Shown piece by piece: positions 23,564-32,396 of a stretch of 64,000 bases of DNA. The notes below the pieces were generated by a model that saw only the letters and a list, made by a program, of their open reading frames with translations, was not told the origin of the DNA and did no database searches. Source of the stretch: Paralimibaculum aggregatum. Its GTDB lineage: Bacteria; Pseudomonadota; Alphaproteobacteria; Rhodobacterales; Rhodobacteraceae. Each line of letters starts with the position of its first letter. Positions within the stretch are counted from its first letter, which is position 1. Both the position numbers and the translations under genes were made by a program. The stretch spans positions 62,001 through 126,000 of the forward strand of contig NZ_BSYI01000001.1 in assembly GCF_030270585.1 (NCBI RefSeq), written 5' to 3'.

Positions 23564-24196
23564 TCAGCCGGTGACGCCCTCGCGGTTCCGGGCATGGCGG
23601 TAATAGGCCCAGAGCATCCGCGCCGCCACCGCGCGCCAGGGCGCCCAGGCCTCGGCCTGCCGGCGCAGCGCCTTCGGCGTCGGCCGCGCCTCCAGCCCGT
23701 AGAGGATCCGCGCCGCCTCCTGCAGCGCGAGATCGCCGGCGGCGAAGACATCGCGCCGGCCGACCGCGAACATCAGGTAGATCTCCGCCGTCCACTGCCC
23801 GATGCCCTTGACCGCGGTGAGCGCCGCCAGCGCCTCGTCCTCCGGCATCCCGGCGAGCGCGGCATAGTCGAGATCCGCCGCCGCCAGCGCCTGGGCATAG
23901 GCGATCTTCTGGCGCGAGAGCCCGGCCTTGCGCAGCGCCTCGTCGCCGGCCGCGAGCAGCACCGCCGGGTCCTCCGCGCCCAGCGCCGCGAGCCGGCCCC
24001 AGACCGCATCGGCCGAGGCGACCGAGAGCTGCTGGCTGACGATCGCCTGCAGCAGCGCCGGATAGCCCCCGGGCCGGCGGCGCAGCGGCGGCAGACCGCA
24101 GAGCGCATGCGCCTCGGCCATCCGGTCGCAGCGCCCGGCGAGCCAGGCGCAGCCCTCGGCGATGTCGTCGGCGGTCTCGATCAGGCGGCTGTCCAT
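23564..24196 (-). CDS. DNA-3-methyladenine glycosylase II (AlkA-like)
   Basis: A 210-residue base-excision repair enzyme of the helix-hairpin-helix glycosylase family. Seen: IVSQQLSVASADAVWGRL (common at the start of the AlkA core), the HhH motif with LTAVKGIGQWTAEIYLMF, and the catalytic Asp in AAGDLALQ. It lacks the N-terminal beta domain of E. coli AlkA, as is usual for the short bacterial form. Expected to remove alkylated purines. Start at 24196 by family N-terminus; no clear ribosome binding site, so a start at 24232 is possible. Confidence 0.88.
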   Translation of the reverse strand: MDSRLIETADDIAEGCAWLAGRCDRMAEAHALCGLPPLRRRPGGYPALLQAIVSQQLSVASADAVWGRLAALGAEDPAVLLAAGDEALRKAGLSRQKIAYAQALAAADLDYAALAGMPEDEALAALTAVKGIGQWTAEIYLMFAVGRRDVFAAGDLALQEAARILYGLEARPTPKALRRQAEAWAPWRAVAARMLWAYYRHARNREGVTG

Positions 24197-24253
24197 GGGC
24201 GCGAGGCTGGACCAGCCCCGCCCCCGGATCAAGCGCCGCGTTCGGCCGCCGGC

Positions 24254-25492
24254 TCAGCCCTGCCCCGCCTCCAGCCCGTAATGCGCCACCAGCCGCTGCA
24301 GCGCGAGCTTCAGCACCACCTTGCCCGAGCGCGCCGACCAGCCCATCCGCTTCTCGCAGGCCTCCAGCCCCTCGAGGAAGCAGCAGACCCGGAGCGCCAC
24401 GTCCGAGAGCCCCGGGCCGAGCACGTCGAGCGCCCCGCGCACCCGCTCCCGCGCCGCCGCCGGGCCCTCCGCCGGGCCGCGCCCGGTGCCGGCGCCGCGG
24501 TCGCATGGGGTGAGGAAGGCCGCCCAGTCCTGCCCCACGCGGGGGCCGATCTGCGCCGCCTCGAACTGGTCGCGCAGCCGCTCGCCGGCCTCGACCTCGG
24601 CCGGCGTCAGGAAGGGCTGCCCGTCCGGCCCCTTGCGCCGCGCCAGCCAGCCGAGCGGGCTCTCGCCGAGATTGACGCCGCGGACCTCCGGCCGGCCGCC
24701 CGCGGGATCGGGCAGCAGCCGCTCCCCGGCAACCCGGTGCTGGGCCTGGAACGGCGTCGGCGCCTCGGCGAGGCCGGGCCCGGGGCCCGCCGCGGCACGC
24801 GCCTTCGCCGCCTGCTCCTCCGCCAGCAGCCGCTTCAGCGCCGCGCGGCCGGCCTCGGTGATGCGGTAGCGCAGGCTCGCCGCGCCGCGGCCGACGAGGC
24901 GGATCCAGTCGCGCCGCACCAGCTCGCCCGCCGCCTTCAGCTCCAGCATGGCGATCGGCTTGCGGTGCTCGTTGGCGGCGCAGAAGATGCCGCCCTTGCG
25001 GTTGCCGGGGGCCACCAGCAGGAAGGCGCCGGGTTCGGAGAGCCGCCGCAGCGCCGTCTTGGCGGCGCGGCCGGGGCGCTCGTCGGCGGCCGCGGCGGCC
25101 GGGTCGGGATGCGCCGCCAGCCGGGCCGCGAGCTGCGCCGCGGGCCGGGCCGCCCGGTCTTCCGGAGATGCCGCGGCATGCGCGGCGCGGAGCGCGCAGG
25201 GGGCGGCGACATTGGCCGCGCGGTCCGGCGGCGCGGCGGCATCGGCGCAGGGCTGGGCCATCAGCCGGTCGAAGATCGGATCGTCGCGCTTCTCCTCCAC
25301 CCGCTGCACCGCGCGCATCACCGTGGAGGGGTGGCGGCCGATCTCGCGCGCCAGCGAGCGCAGGCTGGCCCCGGCCTCGGTATGGGCGCGGTAGAGTGCC
25401 GCGTCGCGCGCCGTGCCGGTCGCCGCCGCGCCGGGGAAGGATCTCTGCGCCCAGTCGGCGCAGTGGTCGAGAATATCGCAGGTCTTTGCCAC
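24254..25492 (-). CDS. DUF6456 helix-turn-helix regulator, GafA-like
   Basis: A 412-residue protein: N-terminal helix-turn-helix (ASLRSLAREIGRHPSTVMRAVQRVE, about residues 40-65) followed by RRDDP-like EEKRDDPIFD, an Ala/Pro-rich linker, a middle winged-helix-like region, and a C-terminal DUF6456 domain (SPLGWLARRKGPDGQPFL, then DVALRVCCFLEGLEACEKRMGWSARSGKVVLKLAL). From memory this layout matches GafA, the direct activator of gene transfer agent genes in Rhodobacter; that link rests on architecture, not on a search. GTG at 25492 has AGGGG upstream. DUF6477 lies divergently next to it, as in other Rhodobacterales. Confidence 0.82.
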   Translation of the reverse strand: MAKTCDILDHCADWAQRSFPGAAATGTARDAALYRAHTEAGASLRSLAREIGRHPSTVMRAVQRVEEKRDDPIFDRLMAQPCADAAAPPDRAANVAAPCALRAAHAAASPEDRAARPAAQLAARLAAHPDPAAAAADERPGRAAKTALRRLSEPGAFLLVAPGNRKGGIFCAANEHRKPIAMLELKAAGELVRRDWIRLVGRGAASLRYRITEAGRAALKRLLAEEQAAKARAAAGPGPGLAEAPTPFQAQHRVAGERLLPDPAGGRPEVRGVNLGESPLGWLARRKGPDGQPFLTPAEVEAGERLRDQFEAAQIGPRVGQDWAAFLTPCDRGAGTGRGPAEGPAAARERVRGALDVLGPGLSDVALRVCCFLEGLEACEKRMGWSARSGKVVLKLALQRLVAHYGLEAGQG

Positions 25493-25697
25493 GGTCTTGC
25501 CCCTTATGGATCGAATTTTTCTACAATTGGTTGTATGTCCCAAATTCTAACAGCTCGTTAATGGCCGTCTTTCCGGTTTTATTTACTATCTATTAACCGT
25601 TTCGGACGGCATGACCGTGCGCTGCCGGCGATTTTCGCGCAACAGGGGGCCGGCCCGGCCCATGCTCTGGGCATCGGAGCAACCGGAAGGATCACCG

Positions 25698-26090
25698 ATG
25701 TTCGACATGCATGATGCCGGCGCGCTGGCGCCGCAGCGCCCCGCCGGAGCGATCGCCGAGATGATCGCCGGGGCCGTCGTCGCGGCTCCCGCCACAACCG
25801 CCGCAACCGCCGCGACCGGCGCGATCGGCCCCATGGCCCGGCCGAAGCCGCTGGCCCGCGCCGCCCGCAGCGCCGCGCGGAGCTATCGGCGGATGCGCGA
25901 CCTGCCCGGCGCGGTGCCGGGGCTCGCCGCCGCGCCGGAGGCCGAGATCCTGCCGCGGCTGGCGGCGGCCGAGGCGCGCTGCGAGATCGCGCGGCAGGCC
26001 CGCGCGGCAGGCTATCGCCCGGCGCAGCACCTGCAGATCCTGGCCGCGCTGCTCGCCGAGGCCCGCCGCGCCGCCGGCCCCGGGCGCTGA
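25698..26090 (+). CDS. DUF6477 family protein
   Basis: A 130-residue protein with an Ala-rich variable N-terminus and a conserved C-terminal helical part: RPKPLARAARSAARSYRRMRDLPG, then EAEILPRLAAAEARCEIARQARAAGYRPAQHLQILAALLAEAR. This resembles DUF6477, known in Rhodobacterales and often found beside DUF6456. Function unknown. AAGGA precedes the ATG. Divergent from the GafA-like gene across about 205 bp of relatively AT-rich DNA that must hold both promoters. Confidence 0.75.
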   Translation: MFDMHDAGALAPQRPAGAIAEMIAGAVVAAPATTAATAATGAIGPMARPKPLARAARSAARSYRRMRDLPGAVPGLAAAPEAEILPRLAAAEARCEIARQARAAGYRPAQHLQILAALLAEARRAAGPGR

Positions 26091-26102
26091 GCCGCCCGCG
26101 CC

Positions 26103-27656
26103 TCAGCCGAAGGCGTCGGGCTCCTCGGCCTTGCGGCCCGCGACATAGGCCTGCAGCGCCTCCTCGATCGCCGGGTCGAGCGCCGGCTGCTCATAGGTGT
26201 CGAGCAGGTGCTTCACCCGGCGCGCGGCGAACTGGACGCTGTCCATCCCGCCCTCCTCGATCCAGGTCTCGTAGGGCTTGTAGTCGAGCACCTGGGTCCG
26301 CCAGAACGCGGTCTTGAAATTGGCCTGGGTGTGCGAGCAGCCGAGATAGTGTCCGCCCGGGCCGACCTCGCGGATCGCGTCCATCGCCATGCCGTTCTCG
26401 TCGAGCGAGATGCCGCCCGCGAGCTGGTGCAGCATGCCGAGTTGGTCGGCGTCGAGCACCAGCTTCTCCGGGCTCGCCACCAGCCCGCCCTCGAGCCAGC
26501 CGGCCGAGTGCAGCATGAAGTTGACCCCGCCGAGCAGCGCCGCGTTGAGCGTGTTCGCGGTCTCGTAGGCGGCCTGGGCGTCCGGCAGCTTGGAGGTGCA
26601 GAGCGCGCCGCCGGAGCGGAACGGCAGGCCGAGCCGCCGCGCCAGCTGCCCGGCGCCGTAGAGGATCAGGCTCGCCTCCGGGGTGCCCATGGTCGGGGCG
26701 CCGGAGTTCATGTCGATCGAGGTCACGAAGGCGCCGAAGATCACCGGCGCGCCGGGCTTCACCAGCTGCGAATAGGCCACGCCCGCCAGCACCTCGGCGA
26801 GCACCTGGGTCAGCGTCCCGCCGATGGTGACCGGCGCCATCGCGCCGCCGACGATGAAGGGCGAGACGATGCAGGCCTGTCCGGCCGCGGCATAGACCTC
26901 GAGCGCGCCCATCATCACGTTGTCGAAGGTGAGCGGCGAGTTGATGTTGATCAGCGAGGTCATCACCGGGTCCGCCGGCAGCGCGCCGCCGAACAGGATC
27001 TCGCTCATCCGCACCGAATCCTCGGCGCGCTTCGGGTCGGTGACCGAGCCCATGTAGGGCTTGTCCGAGAGCCGCATATGCGCCAGCAGCATGTCGAGAT
27101 GGCGCTTGTTCACCGCCACGTCGGTCGGCTCGCAGACCGTGCCGCCGCTATGGTGCAGCCATTTCGACTGGTAGGTCAGCTTCACGAACATCTCGAAGTC
27201 GGCCATCGTGGCGTAGCGCCGGCCTTCCTCGTAGGTGCGCACGAAGGGCGGTCCGTAGACCGGCGCGAGCACCAGGTTCCGGCCGCCGATCTCCACCGCG
27301 CGCTCGGGGTTGCGCGAGGTCTGGGTGAAGCGCCCGGGCGCGGTGGCGCAGAGCTTGCGGGCGAGGCCGCGGGGGATGTGCACCCGCTCGCCCTGCACGT
27401 CGGCGCCGGCCTCGCGCCAGCGCTCCAGCGCCGCCGGGTTCTCGACGAAGTTGACGCCGATCTCCTCGAGCACGGTCTCCGCATTGGCCTCGATCAGCTC
27501 GAGCGCCTCGGCGTCGAGCACCTCGAAATCCGGAATCCGGCGCTCGATGAACCGCGCGACCTCGTGGCGCGTGCTGGTCCGCTCGGCCCGCCGCGCCGCA
27601 CCGCCACCGCCGCGCGCGCGGCGCCTGCCCGTATCCGCTGCTCCTGCCTCGGCCAT
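26103..27656 (-). CDS. MttB family (non-pyrrolysine) methyltransferase
   Basis: A 517-residue TIM-barrel protein of the trimethylamine methyltransferase superfamily. Seen: EVLDAEALELIEANAETVLEEIGVNF at the start, LININSPLTFDNVM, and GGALCTSKLPDAQAAYE. The frame has no internal amber codon, so it is the non-pyrrolysine type, which in characterised cases (for example glycine betaine MtgB) demethylates quaternary amines onto a corrinoid protein. No corrinoid protein or methyl-THF partner is in the window. The ATG at 27656 follows GAGGAG. Substrate unknown. Convergent with DUF6477 across 12 bp. Confidence 0.9.
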   Translation of the reverse strand: MAEAGAADTGRRRARGGGGAARRAERTSTRHEVARFIERRIPDFEVLDAEALELIEANAETVLEEIGVNFVENPAALERWREAGADVQGERVHIPRGLARKLCATAPGRFTQTSRNPERAVEIGGRNLVLAPVYGPPFVRTYEEGRRYATMADFEMFVKLTYQSKWLHHSGGTVCEPTDVAVNKRHLDMLLAHMRLSDKPYMGSVTDPKRAEDSVRMSEILFGGALPADPVMTSLININSPLTFDNVMMGALEVYAAAGQACIVSPFIVGGAMAPVTIGGTLTQVLAEVLAGVAYSQLVKPGAPVIFGAFVTSIDMNSGAPTMGTPEASLILYGAGQLARRLGLPFRSGGALCTSKLPDAQAAYETANTLNAALLGGVNFMLHSAGWLEGGLVASPEKLVLDADQLGMLHQLAGGISLDENGMAMDAIREVGPGGHYLGCSHTQANFKTAFWRTQVLDYKPYETWIEEGGMDSVQFAARRVKHLLDTYEQPALDPAIEEALQAYVAGRKAEEPDAFG

Positions 27657-27985
27657 GCGCTGCTCCTCATGCCAGCCAACCGGGCCGCGCCGACGAGGTC
27701 GGTCACGGCTTCCCGATTCCCTGATGACGCGAAACTCCCGCAGGAGGGGGGCGGTTTTCGCCCCTCGGTGGCCCGGAAGCGACATCGTCTAGCCCCGCGC
27801 GCGACAGATCCCGTCGCAGCCCGCACGCCGCGCCGGATGCCGCGCCGGATGCCGCCGCGATTGTTGCGCCGCACCCGCCGCGCTGCGCCGCACCAGCGCG
27901 CGCCGTCCGGCGCCGCCCGGGCGTGACAGCGCGCCCGCGAGGGTCTAGAGGAAGGCGCGAGATCCATCCCCGGGAGCCAGCGCCG
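27657..27985. other. Intergenic region between mttB-like gene and guaA
   Basis: Divergent promoter region; no gene. It contains a stable hairpin GGGGCG/CGCCCC with loop GTTTT (27748-27764) about 90 bp upstream of the methyltransferase start. I do not recognise a riboswitch class. Confidence 0.45.
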
Positions 27986-29554
27986 ATGACCGCCGAAGCC
28001 GCCGACATCCACGAGCTGTGCCTGATCGTCGATTTCGGCAGCCAGGTGACGCAGCTGATCGCCCGCCGCCTGCGCGAGATCGGCGTCTATTGCGAGATCC
28101 ACCCCTTCGACCGGGTCGATGCCGCGATGCTGGCGGCGCATCCGCCGAAGGCGGTGATTCTCTCCGGCGGCCCGGCCTCGGTGGAGGACGAGGGCGCGCC
28201 CCGCGCGGCGCCGGAGATCTTCGAGCTCGGCGTGCCGGTGCTCGGCATCTGCTATGGCCAGATGGTGATGGTGCACCAGCTCGGCGGCCGCGCCGAGGGC
28301 GGGCATATCCGCGAGTTCGGCCGCGCCGAGCTGCGTCTGGCCGAGCCCTCCGAGCTGTTCGAGGGCGTCGCCGGGCCGGGCGAGACCGCCGAGGTCTGGA
28401 TGTCGCATGGCGACCGGGTGAGCGCGATGCCGCCGGGCTTTCACGTGCAGGGCGCCTCGGAGGGCGCGCCCTATGCGGTGCTGGCCGACCCGGCGCGGCG
28501 CTTCTACGGGCTGATGTTCCACCCCGAGGTCGCGCATACGCCGAAGGGCGCGGCGATCCTCGAGAACTTCGTGCGCCGCATCGCCGGCATGAAGGGCGAC
28601 TGGTCGATGGCCGCCTATCGCGACGAGGCGATCGCGCGGATCCGCGAGCAGGTCGGCGATGCCCGGGTGATCTGCGGGCTCTCCGGCGGCGTCGACAGCT
28701 CGGTGACGGCGATCCTGCTGCACGAGGCGATCGGCGACCAGCTGACCTGCGTCTTCGTCGATCACGGGCTCCTGCGCCAGGGCGAGGCGGAGGAGGTGGT
28801 GACGCTCTTTCGCGACACCTACAACATCCCGCTCGTGCATGCCGAGGAGGCCGACCGTTTCGTCGGCGCGCTGGCCGGGGTGACCGACCCGGAGACCAAG
28901 CGCAAGACCATCGGGCGGCTCTTCATCGAGGTCTTCGACGAGCACGCCAAGGGCATCGAGGCGGATTTCCTCGCCCAGGGCACGCTCTACCCGGATGTCA
29001 TCGAATCGGTCTCGGTGAGCGGCGGCCCCTCGGTCACGATCAAGTCGCACCACAATGTCGGCGGGCTGCCGGAGCGGATGAAGCTCAAGCTCGTCGAGCC
29101 GCTGCGCGAGCTGTTCAAGGATGAGGTCCGCGCCCTCGGCCGCGAGCTCGGCCTGCCGCCGGCCTTCGTCGGGCGCCACCCCTTCCCCGGGCCGGGCCTG
29201 GCGATCCGCATTCCCGGCGAGATCACGCCGGAGCGGCTGGAGATCCTGCGCGCGGCGGATGCGATCTATCTCGAGGAGATCCGCCGCGCCGGGCTCTACG
29301 ACGAGATCTGGCAGGCCTTCACCGTGCTGCTGCCGGTGCGCTCGGTCGGCGTGATGGGCGACGGGCGGACCTATGACCAGGCCTGCGCGCTGCGCGCCGT
29401 CACCTCGGTCGACGGCATGACGGCGGATGTCTATCCCTTCACCCCGGCCTTCCTGTCGCGGGTGGCGGGGCGCATCGTCGGCGAGGTGCGCGGCATCAAC
29501 CGGGTGACCTACGACATCACCTCGAAGCCGCCGGGAACCATCGAATGGGAGTGA
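27986..29554 (+). CDS. guaA: GMP synthase (glutamine-hydrolysing)
   Basis: A 522-residue enzyme that converts XMP to GMP. N-terminal class I glutamine amidotransferase: nucleophile Cys89 in GICYGQ and His/Glu in MFHPEV; ATP-pyrophosphatase domain with SGGVDSS; C-terminal dimerisation domain ending PPGTIEWE, identical to the family end. The ATG at 27986 is supported by the family N-terminus. A small operon of YdcF, EamA and MazG genes follows 19 bp downstream on the same strand. Confidence 0.97.
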   Translation: MTAEAADIHELCLIVDFGSQVTQLIARRLREIGVYCEIHPFDRVDAAMLAAHPPKAVILSGGPASVEDEGAPRAAPEIFELGVPVLGICYGQMVMVHQLGGRAEGGHIREFGRAELRLAEPSELFEGVAGPGETAEVWMSHGDRVSAMPPGFHVQGASEGAPYAVLADPARRFYGLMFHPEVAHTPKGAAILENFVRRIAGMKGDWSMAAYRDEAIARIREQVGDARVICGLSGGVDSSVTAILLHEAIGDQLTCVFVDHGLLRQGEAEEVVTLFRDTYNIPLVHAEEADRFVGALAGVTDPETKRKTIGRLFIEVFDEHAKGIEADFLAQGTLYPDVIESVSVSGGPSVTIKSHHNVGGLPERMKLKLVEPLRELFKDEVRALGRELGLPPAFVGRHPFPGPGLAIRIPGEITPERLEILRAADAIYLEEIRRAGLYDEIWQAFTVLLPVRSVGVMGDGRTYDQACALRAVTSVDGMTADVYPFTPAFLSRVAGRIVGEVRGINRVTYDITSKPPGTIEWE

Positions 29555-29573
29555 GCCGCCAGGAGCCGCGCCA

Positions 29574-30254
29574 GTGCGGATGATCGGGCGAACGCTGCGC
29601 TGGGGCCTGCGCCTCGGCCTCGCGGTGCTGCTCGTCACCCTCGCCGCGGTGATCTGGGCCGACCGCGCGACGCTCTCGGAGACCCTCGACGGCGCCGCGC
29701 TGTCCGCCCCGGTCGATGCCGCCATCGTGCTCGGCGCCGGGGTCTCGGGCGACGGGCGGCTGCATTACAGCTCGCGCCGGCGGGTCGAGGGCGCGGTGGC
29801 CCTGCTCGCGAGCGGCAAGGCGGAGCGGCTGATCTTCAGCGGCGGGATCGGCGGCAACCATCCCACCGTCTCCGCCGCGCAGCTGATGCGCGACTTCGCC
29901 GAGGAGCTCGGCGCCGACCCGCAGCGGCTGCTGATCGAGCCCCGCGCGGTCTCCACCTTCGAGAACATCCGCTTCTCCTTCGAGATCGCCGCGGCGCGCG
30001 GGCTGGACAGCCTGGCACTGGTCTCCGACCCCTATCACCTGCCGCGGGCGCGCCGCATCGCCGCCTGGTTCGGGCGGCCGGAGATCCCGGTCTCGGCGGT
30101 TGCCGGCTTCGACACCACCTGGTGGCCCGAGCGCGGGCTGCACTACACCCGCGAGGCGCTGGCCTGGTGGCTCAATCTCGGCAAGATCGCCGGCTGGGAG
30201 GGGCTCGCGCTGCTCGGCGTCAGCCCCGAGGCACGGGCGGAGATGATCCGATGA
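29574..30254 (+). CDS. YdcF/DUF218 family membrane protein
   Basis: A 226-residue protein with an N-terminal membrane helix (LGLAVLLVTLAAVIWA) and a DUF218 (YdcF-like) domain: VDAAIVLGAGVSGDGRL, LIFSGGIGG, EPRAVSTFENI and LVSDPYHLPRA. Members include SanA and ElyC, linked to envelope polysaccharide and lipid carrier metabolism. The GTG at 29574 is chosen since AGGAG lies 8 bases upstream; an in-frame ATG two codons later would be too distant. Overlaps the EamA gene by 4 bp. Confidence 0.87.
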   Translation: MRMIGRTLRWGLRLGLAVLLVTLAAVIWADRATLSETLDGAALSAPVDAAIVLGAGVSGDGRLHYSSRRRVEGAVALLASGKAERLIFSGGIGGNHPTVSAAQLMRDFAEELGADPQRLLIEPRAVSTFENIRFSFEIAAARGLDSLALVSDPYHLPRARRIAAWFGRPEIPVSAVAGFDTTWWPERGLHYTREALAWWLNLGKIAGWEGLALLGVSPEARAEMIR

Positions 30255-31147
30255 GCGCGCCGGGGCTCGAGACCCACGCCGCGGCGGACCGCTCGGGCGA
30301 GATCCGCGCCGCGCTCTGGATGACCGGGGCGATCGCCTCGTTCTCGCTGATGGCGGTGGCCGGGCGCGAGCTTGCCGGGCATCTCGACACCTTCGAGATC
30401 ATGACCTACCGCTCGCTGATCGGGCTCGTCGTGGTGCTCGGGCTCGGCGCCGCCACGGGCCGGCTGCGCGACATCCGCACCCGCCGCCTGCCGGCGCATC
30501 TCTGCCGCAACCTGTTCCACTTCGCCGGGCAGAACCTCTGGTTCTACGCCGTCGGCGTGATCCCGCTGGCGCAGGTCTTCGCGCTGGAGTTCACCACGCC
30601 GATCTGGGTGGCGCTGCTGGCGCCCTTCGTGCTGGCCGAGCGGCTGACCCGGACCCGCCTGATCGCCGCCGGGCTCGGCTTTCTCGGCATCCTCCTGGTG
30701 GCGCGGCCGGGGCTGACACCGGTCGGCCCCGGGCATCTCGCGGCGGCGCTGGCGGCGGTCTGCTTCTGCGGCAACGTGCTGGCGACCAAGTCGCTGTCCG
30801 GCACCGACCGGGTCTGGACCATCCTGTTCTGGATGACCCTGATGCAGGCGGCGATGGGGCTGGCCTGCGCGCTGGTCGACGGCACCATGACGCTGCCCGA
30901 CGCCACCAGCCTGCCCTTCGTCGTCGCGGTCGGGATCTGCGGGCTCACCGCGCATCTCTGCGTCACCTCGGCACTGGCCGCGGCGCCGGCGCTGATCGTC
31001 GCGCCGATGGACTTCCTGCGCCTGCCGCTGATCGCGCTGGTGGGCATGGCGCTCTATGACGAGCCGCTGGAGATCGCGGTCTTCGCCGGCGCGGGGCTGA
31101 TCCTCGCCGGCAACCTGATGAACCTGCGCAGCGGAGGCCGGCGATGA
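30251..31147 (+). CDS. EamA/DMT superfamily transporter
   Basis: A 298-residue membrane protein with two EamA repeats, about 10 helices (for example GQNLWFYAVGVIPLAQVFALEFTTPIWVALLAPFVLAE in the first repeat and FLRLPLIALVGMALYDEP in the second). Drug/metabolite exporters of this type move amino acids, purines or other metabolites; the substrate cannot be read. It overlaps its neighbours by ATGA on both sides, in a guaA-linked operon. Confidence 0.88.
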   Translation: MSAPGLETHAAADRSGEIRAALWMTGAIASFSLMAVAGRELAGHLDTFEIMTYRSLIGLVVVLGLGAATGRLRDIRTRRLPAHLCRNLFHFAGQNLWFYAVGVIPLAQVFALEFTTPIWVALLAPFVLAERLTRTRLIAAGLGFLGILLVARPGLTPVGPGHLAAALAAVCFCGNVLATKSLSGTDRVWTILFWMTLMQAAMGLACALVDGTMTLPDATSLPFVVAVGICGLTAHLCVTSALAAAPALIVAPMDFLRLPLIALVGMALYDEPLEIAVFAGAGLILAGNLMNLRSGGRR

Positions 31148-32013
31148 GCGACGGATCGGATCACGGCAGCCGCCCGCTGGCGGATCGGGAGGCCTCGGAC
31201 GCGCTGGTTTGGGACGGCGCCGGCAGCCTGCCGCGGCTGCTCGAGATCATGGCCCGGCTGCGCGCGCCGGATGGCTGCCCCTGGGACCGGGAGCAGGATT
31301 TCGCCTCGATCGCGCCCTACACCATCGAGGAGGCCTGCGAGGTCGCCGAGGCGATCGAGCGCGGCGAGATGGGCGAGCTGCGCGACGAGCTCGGCGATCT
31401 GCTGCTGCAGGTGGTGTACCATTCCCGAATCGCCGAGGAGGCCGGGGATTTCGCCTTCGCCGATGTCGTGCAGGCGGTCTCCGACAAGATGCTGCGCCGC
31501 CATCCGCATGTCTTCGGGCCGGTGCGCGGCGCGCCGAAGGCCGATCCGGCCGAGGTCGACTGGGAGACCCTGAAGGCCGCCGAGCGCGCCGAGAAGGGCG
31601 AGCGGCGCGACAGCGTGCTCGACGGCGTGCCGGCCACCCTCTCGGGCCTGACCCGGGCGCTCAAGCTGACCAGGCGCGCCGCCCGCGTCGGCTTCGACTG
31701 GACCGAGCCGCGCGACGTGCTGGCCAAGATCGCCGAGGAGGCGGGCGAGCTCGCCGAGGAGATCGGCGGCGAGCCGGCGCGCATCGAGGAGGAGTTCGGC
31801 GACCTGCTCTTCGTCATGGTCAATCTCGGGCGGCATCTCGATGTCGATCCGGAGACCGCGCTGCGCCGCGCCAATGCCAAGTTCGAGCGCCGCTTCCGCG
31901 CCATCGAGGCGGCGCTGGCCGCCGAGGGCCGCAGCCCCGAGCAGGCGACGCTCGCCGAGATGGACGCGCTCTGGGACGCCGCCAAGGCCGCGGAGAAGGC
32001 GGGCAAGGGCTAG
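31144..32013 (+). CDS. mazG: Nucleoside triphosphate pyrophosphohydrolase MazG
   Basis: A 289-residue protein with two MazG domains: the first at about 28-130 (LRAPDGCPWDREQDFASIAPYTIEEACEVAEAIE and LRDELGDLLLQ), the second at about 190-285 (EEAGELAEEIGG and EEFGDLLFVMVNLGRHL). The EEXXE metal-binding helices are intact in both. It hydrolyses NTPs or (p)ppGpp-related alarmones. Length agrees with E. coli MazG plus a short N-terminal extension. Its TAG stop shares the bases CTAG with the stop of the convergent YciI gene. Confidence 0.93.
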   Translation: MSDGSDHGSRPLADREASDALVWDGAGSLPRLLEIMARLRAPDGCPWDREQDFASIAPYTIEEACEVAEAIERGEMGELRDELGDLLLQVVYHSRIAEEAGDFAFADVVQAVSDKMLRRHPHVFGPVRGAPKADPAEVDWETLKAAERAEKGERRDSVLDGVPATLSGLTRALKLTRRAARVGFDWTEPRDVLAKIAEEAGELAEEIGGEPARIEEEFGDLLFVMVNLGRHLDVDPETALRRANAKFERRFRAIEAALAAEGRSPEQATLAEMDALWDAAKAAEKAGKG

Positions 32014-32300
32014 ACCTGCCGCCGCCCCTCGGCGAAGACCCGGCGCCAGGCGAGGATGCGCACGGCCCGGCGCAGGCCGGTCGGCCAGAACGGGTCCGCC
32101 TCCACCAGCGCGCGCGCCGCGGCCTCGTCCGCCGCCTCGACGATCCAGAGCCCGCCGGCCGGGGCGCCGGCCTCGGCGAGCGGCCCGGCCGCCCGGATCT
32201 GCCCGGCATGGGCCTCGAGAAAGTCGAGATGCGCGGCCATGTGGCGGGCACGCTCCCCGGCATGGGCCTCGTCGTCCTCGAACAGGATCGCGAAATGCAT
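32010..32300 (-). CDS. YciI family protein
   Basis: A 96-residue protein of the YciI/ferredoxin-like (dimeric alpha-beta barrel) family: MHFAILFEDD start, HLDFLEAHAGQIRAAGPL, then GGLWIVEAADEAAARALVEADPF, where the Asp-Pro-Phe near the end is a family mark. Function of most members is unknown. GGAGG precedes the ATG at 32300. Convergent with mazG and divergent from the LysR-type gene. Confidence 0.87.
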   Translation of the reverse strand: MHFAILFEDDEAHAGERARHMAAHLDFLEAHAGQIRAAGPLAEAGAPAGGLWIVEAADEAAARALVEADPFWPTGLRRAVRILAWRRVFAEGRRQV

Positions 32301-32313
32301 GGGCGCCTCCGTT

Positions 32314-32374
32314 CGGTGCATTGCGGTTGATGCGGCCAGCATAGCGCGGCAGAATTGCCTCCGATCGGTGCATT
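32314..32374. promoter_or_regulatory. Candidate operators between YciI and LysR-type genes
   Basis: CGGTGCATT occurs twice in the same orientation (32314-32322, 32366-32374), 52 bp apart, and a GGCA-N4-TGCC palindrome (32348-32359) sits between them. Consistent with autoregulation by the LysR-type protein. Confidence 0.4.
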
Positions 32375-32396
32375 TTCGCGGAACGGAGAGGCAGAA

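Noticed and set aside
26103-27656. Pyrrolysine-containing MttB
   Set aside because: Full family length is reached without an in-frame amber codon and no pyl genes are present.
27657-27985. Known riboswitch upstream of the methyltransferase or guaA
   Set aside because: A hairpin is present, but no conserved core of the cobalamin, SAM, SAH, glycine or purine classes could be identified by eye.
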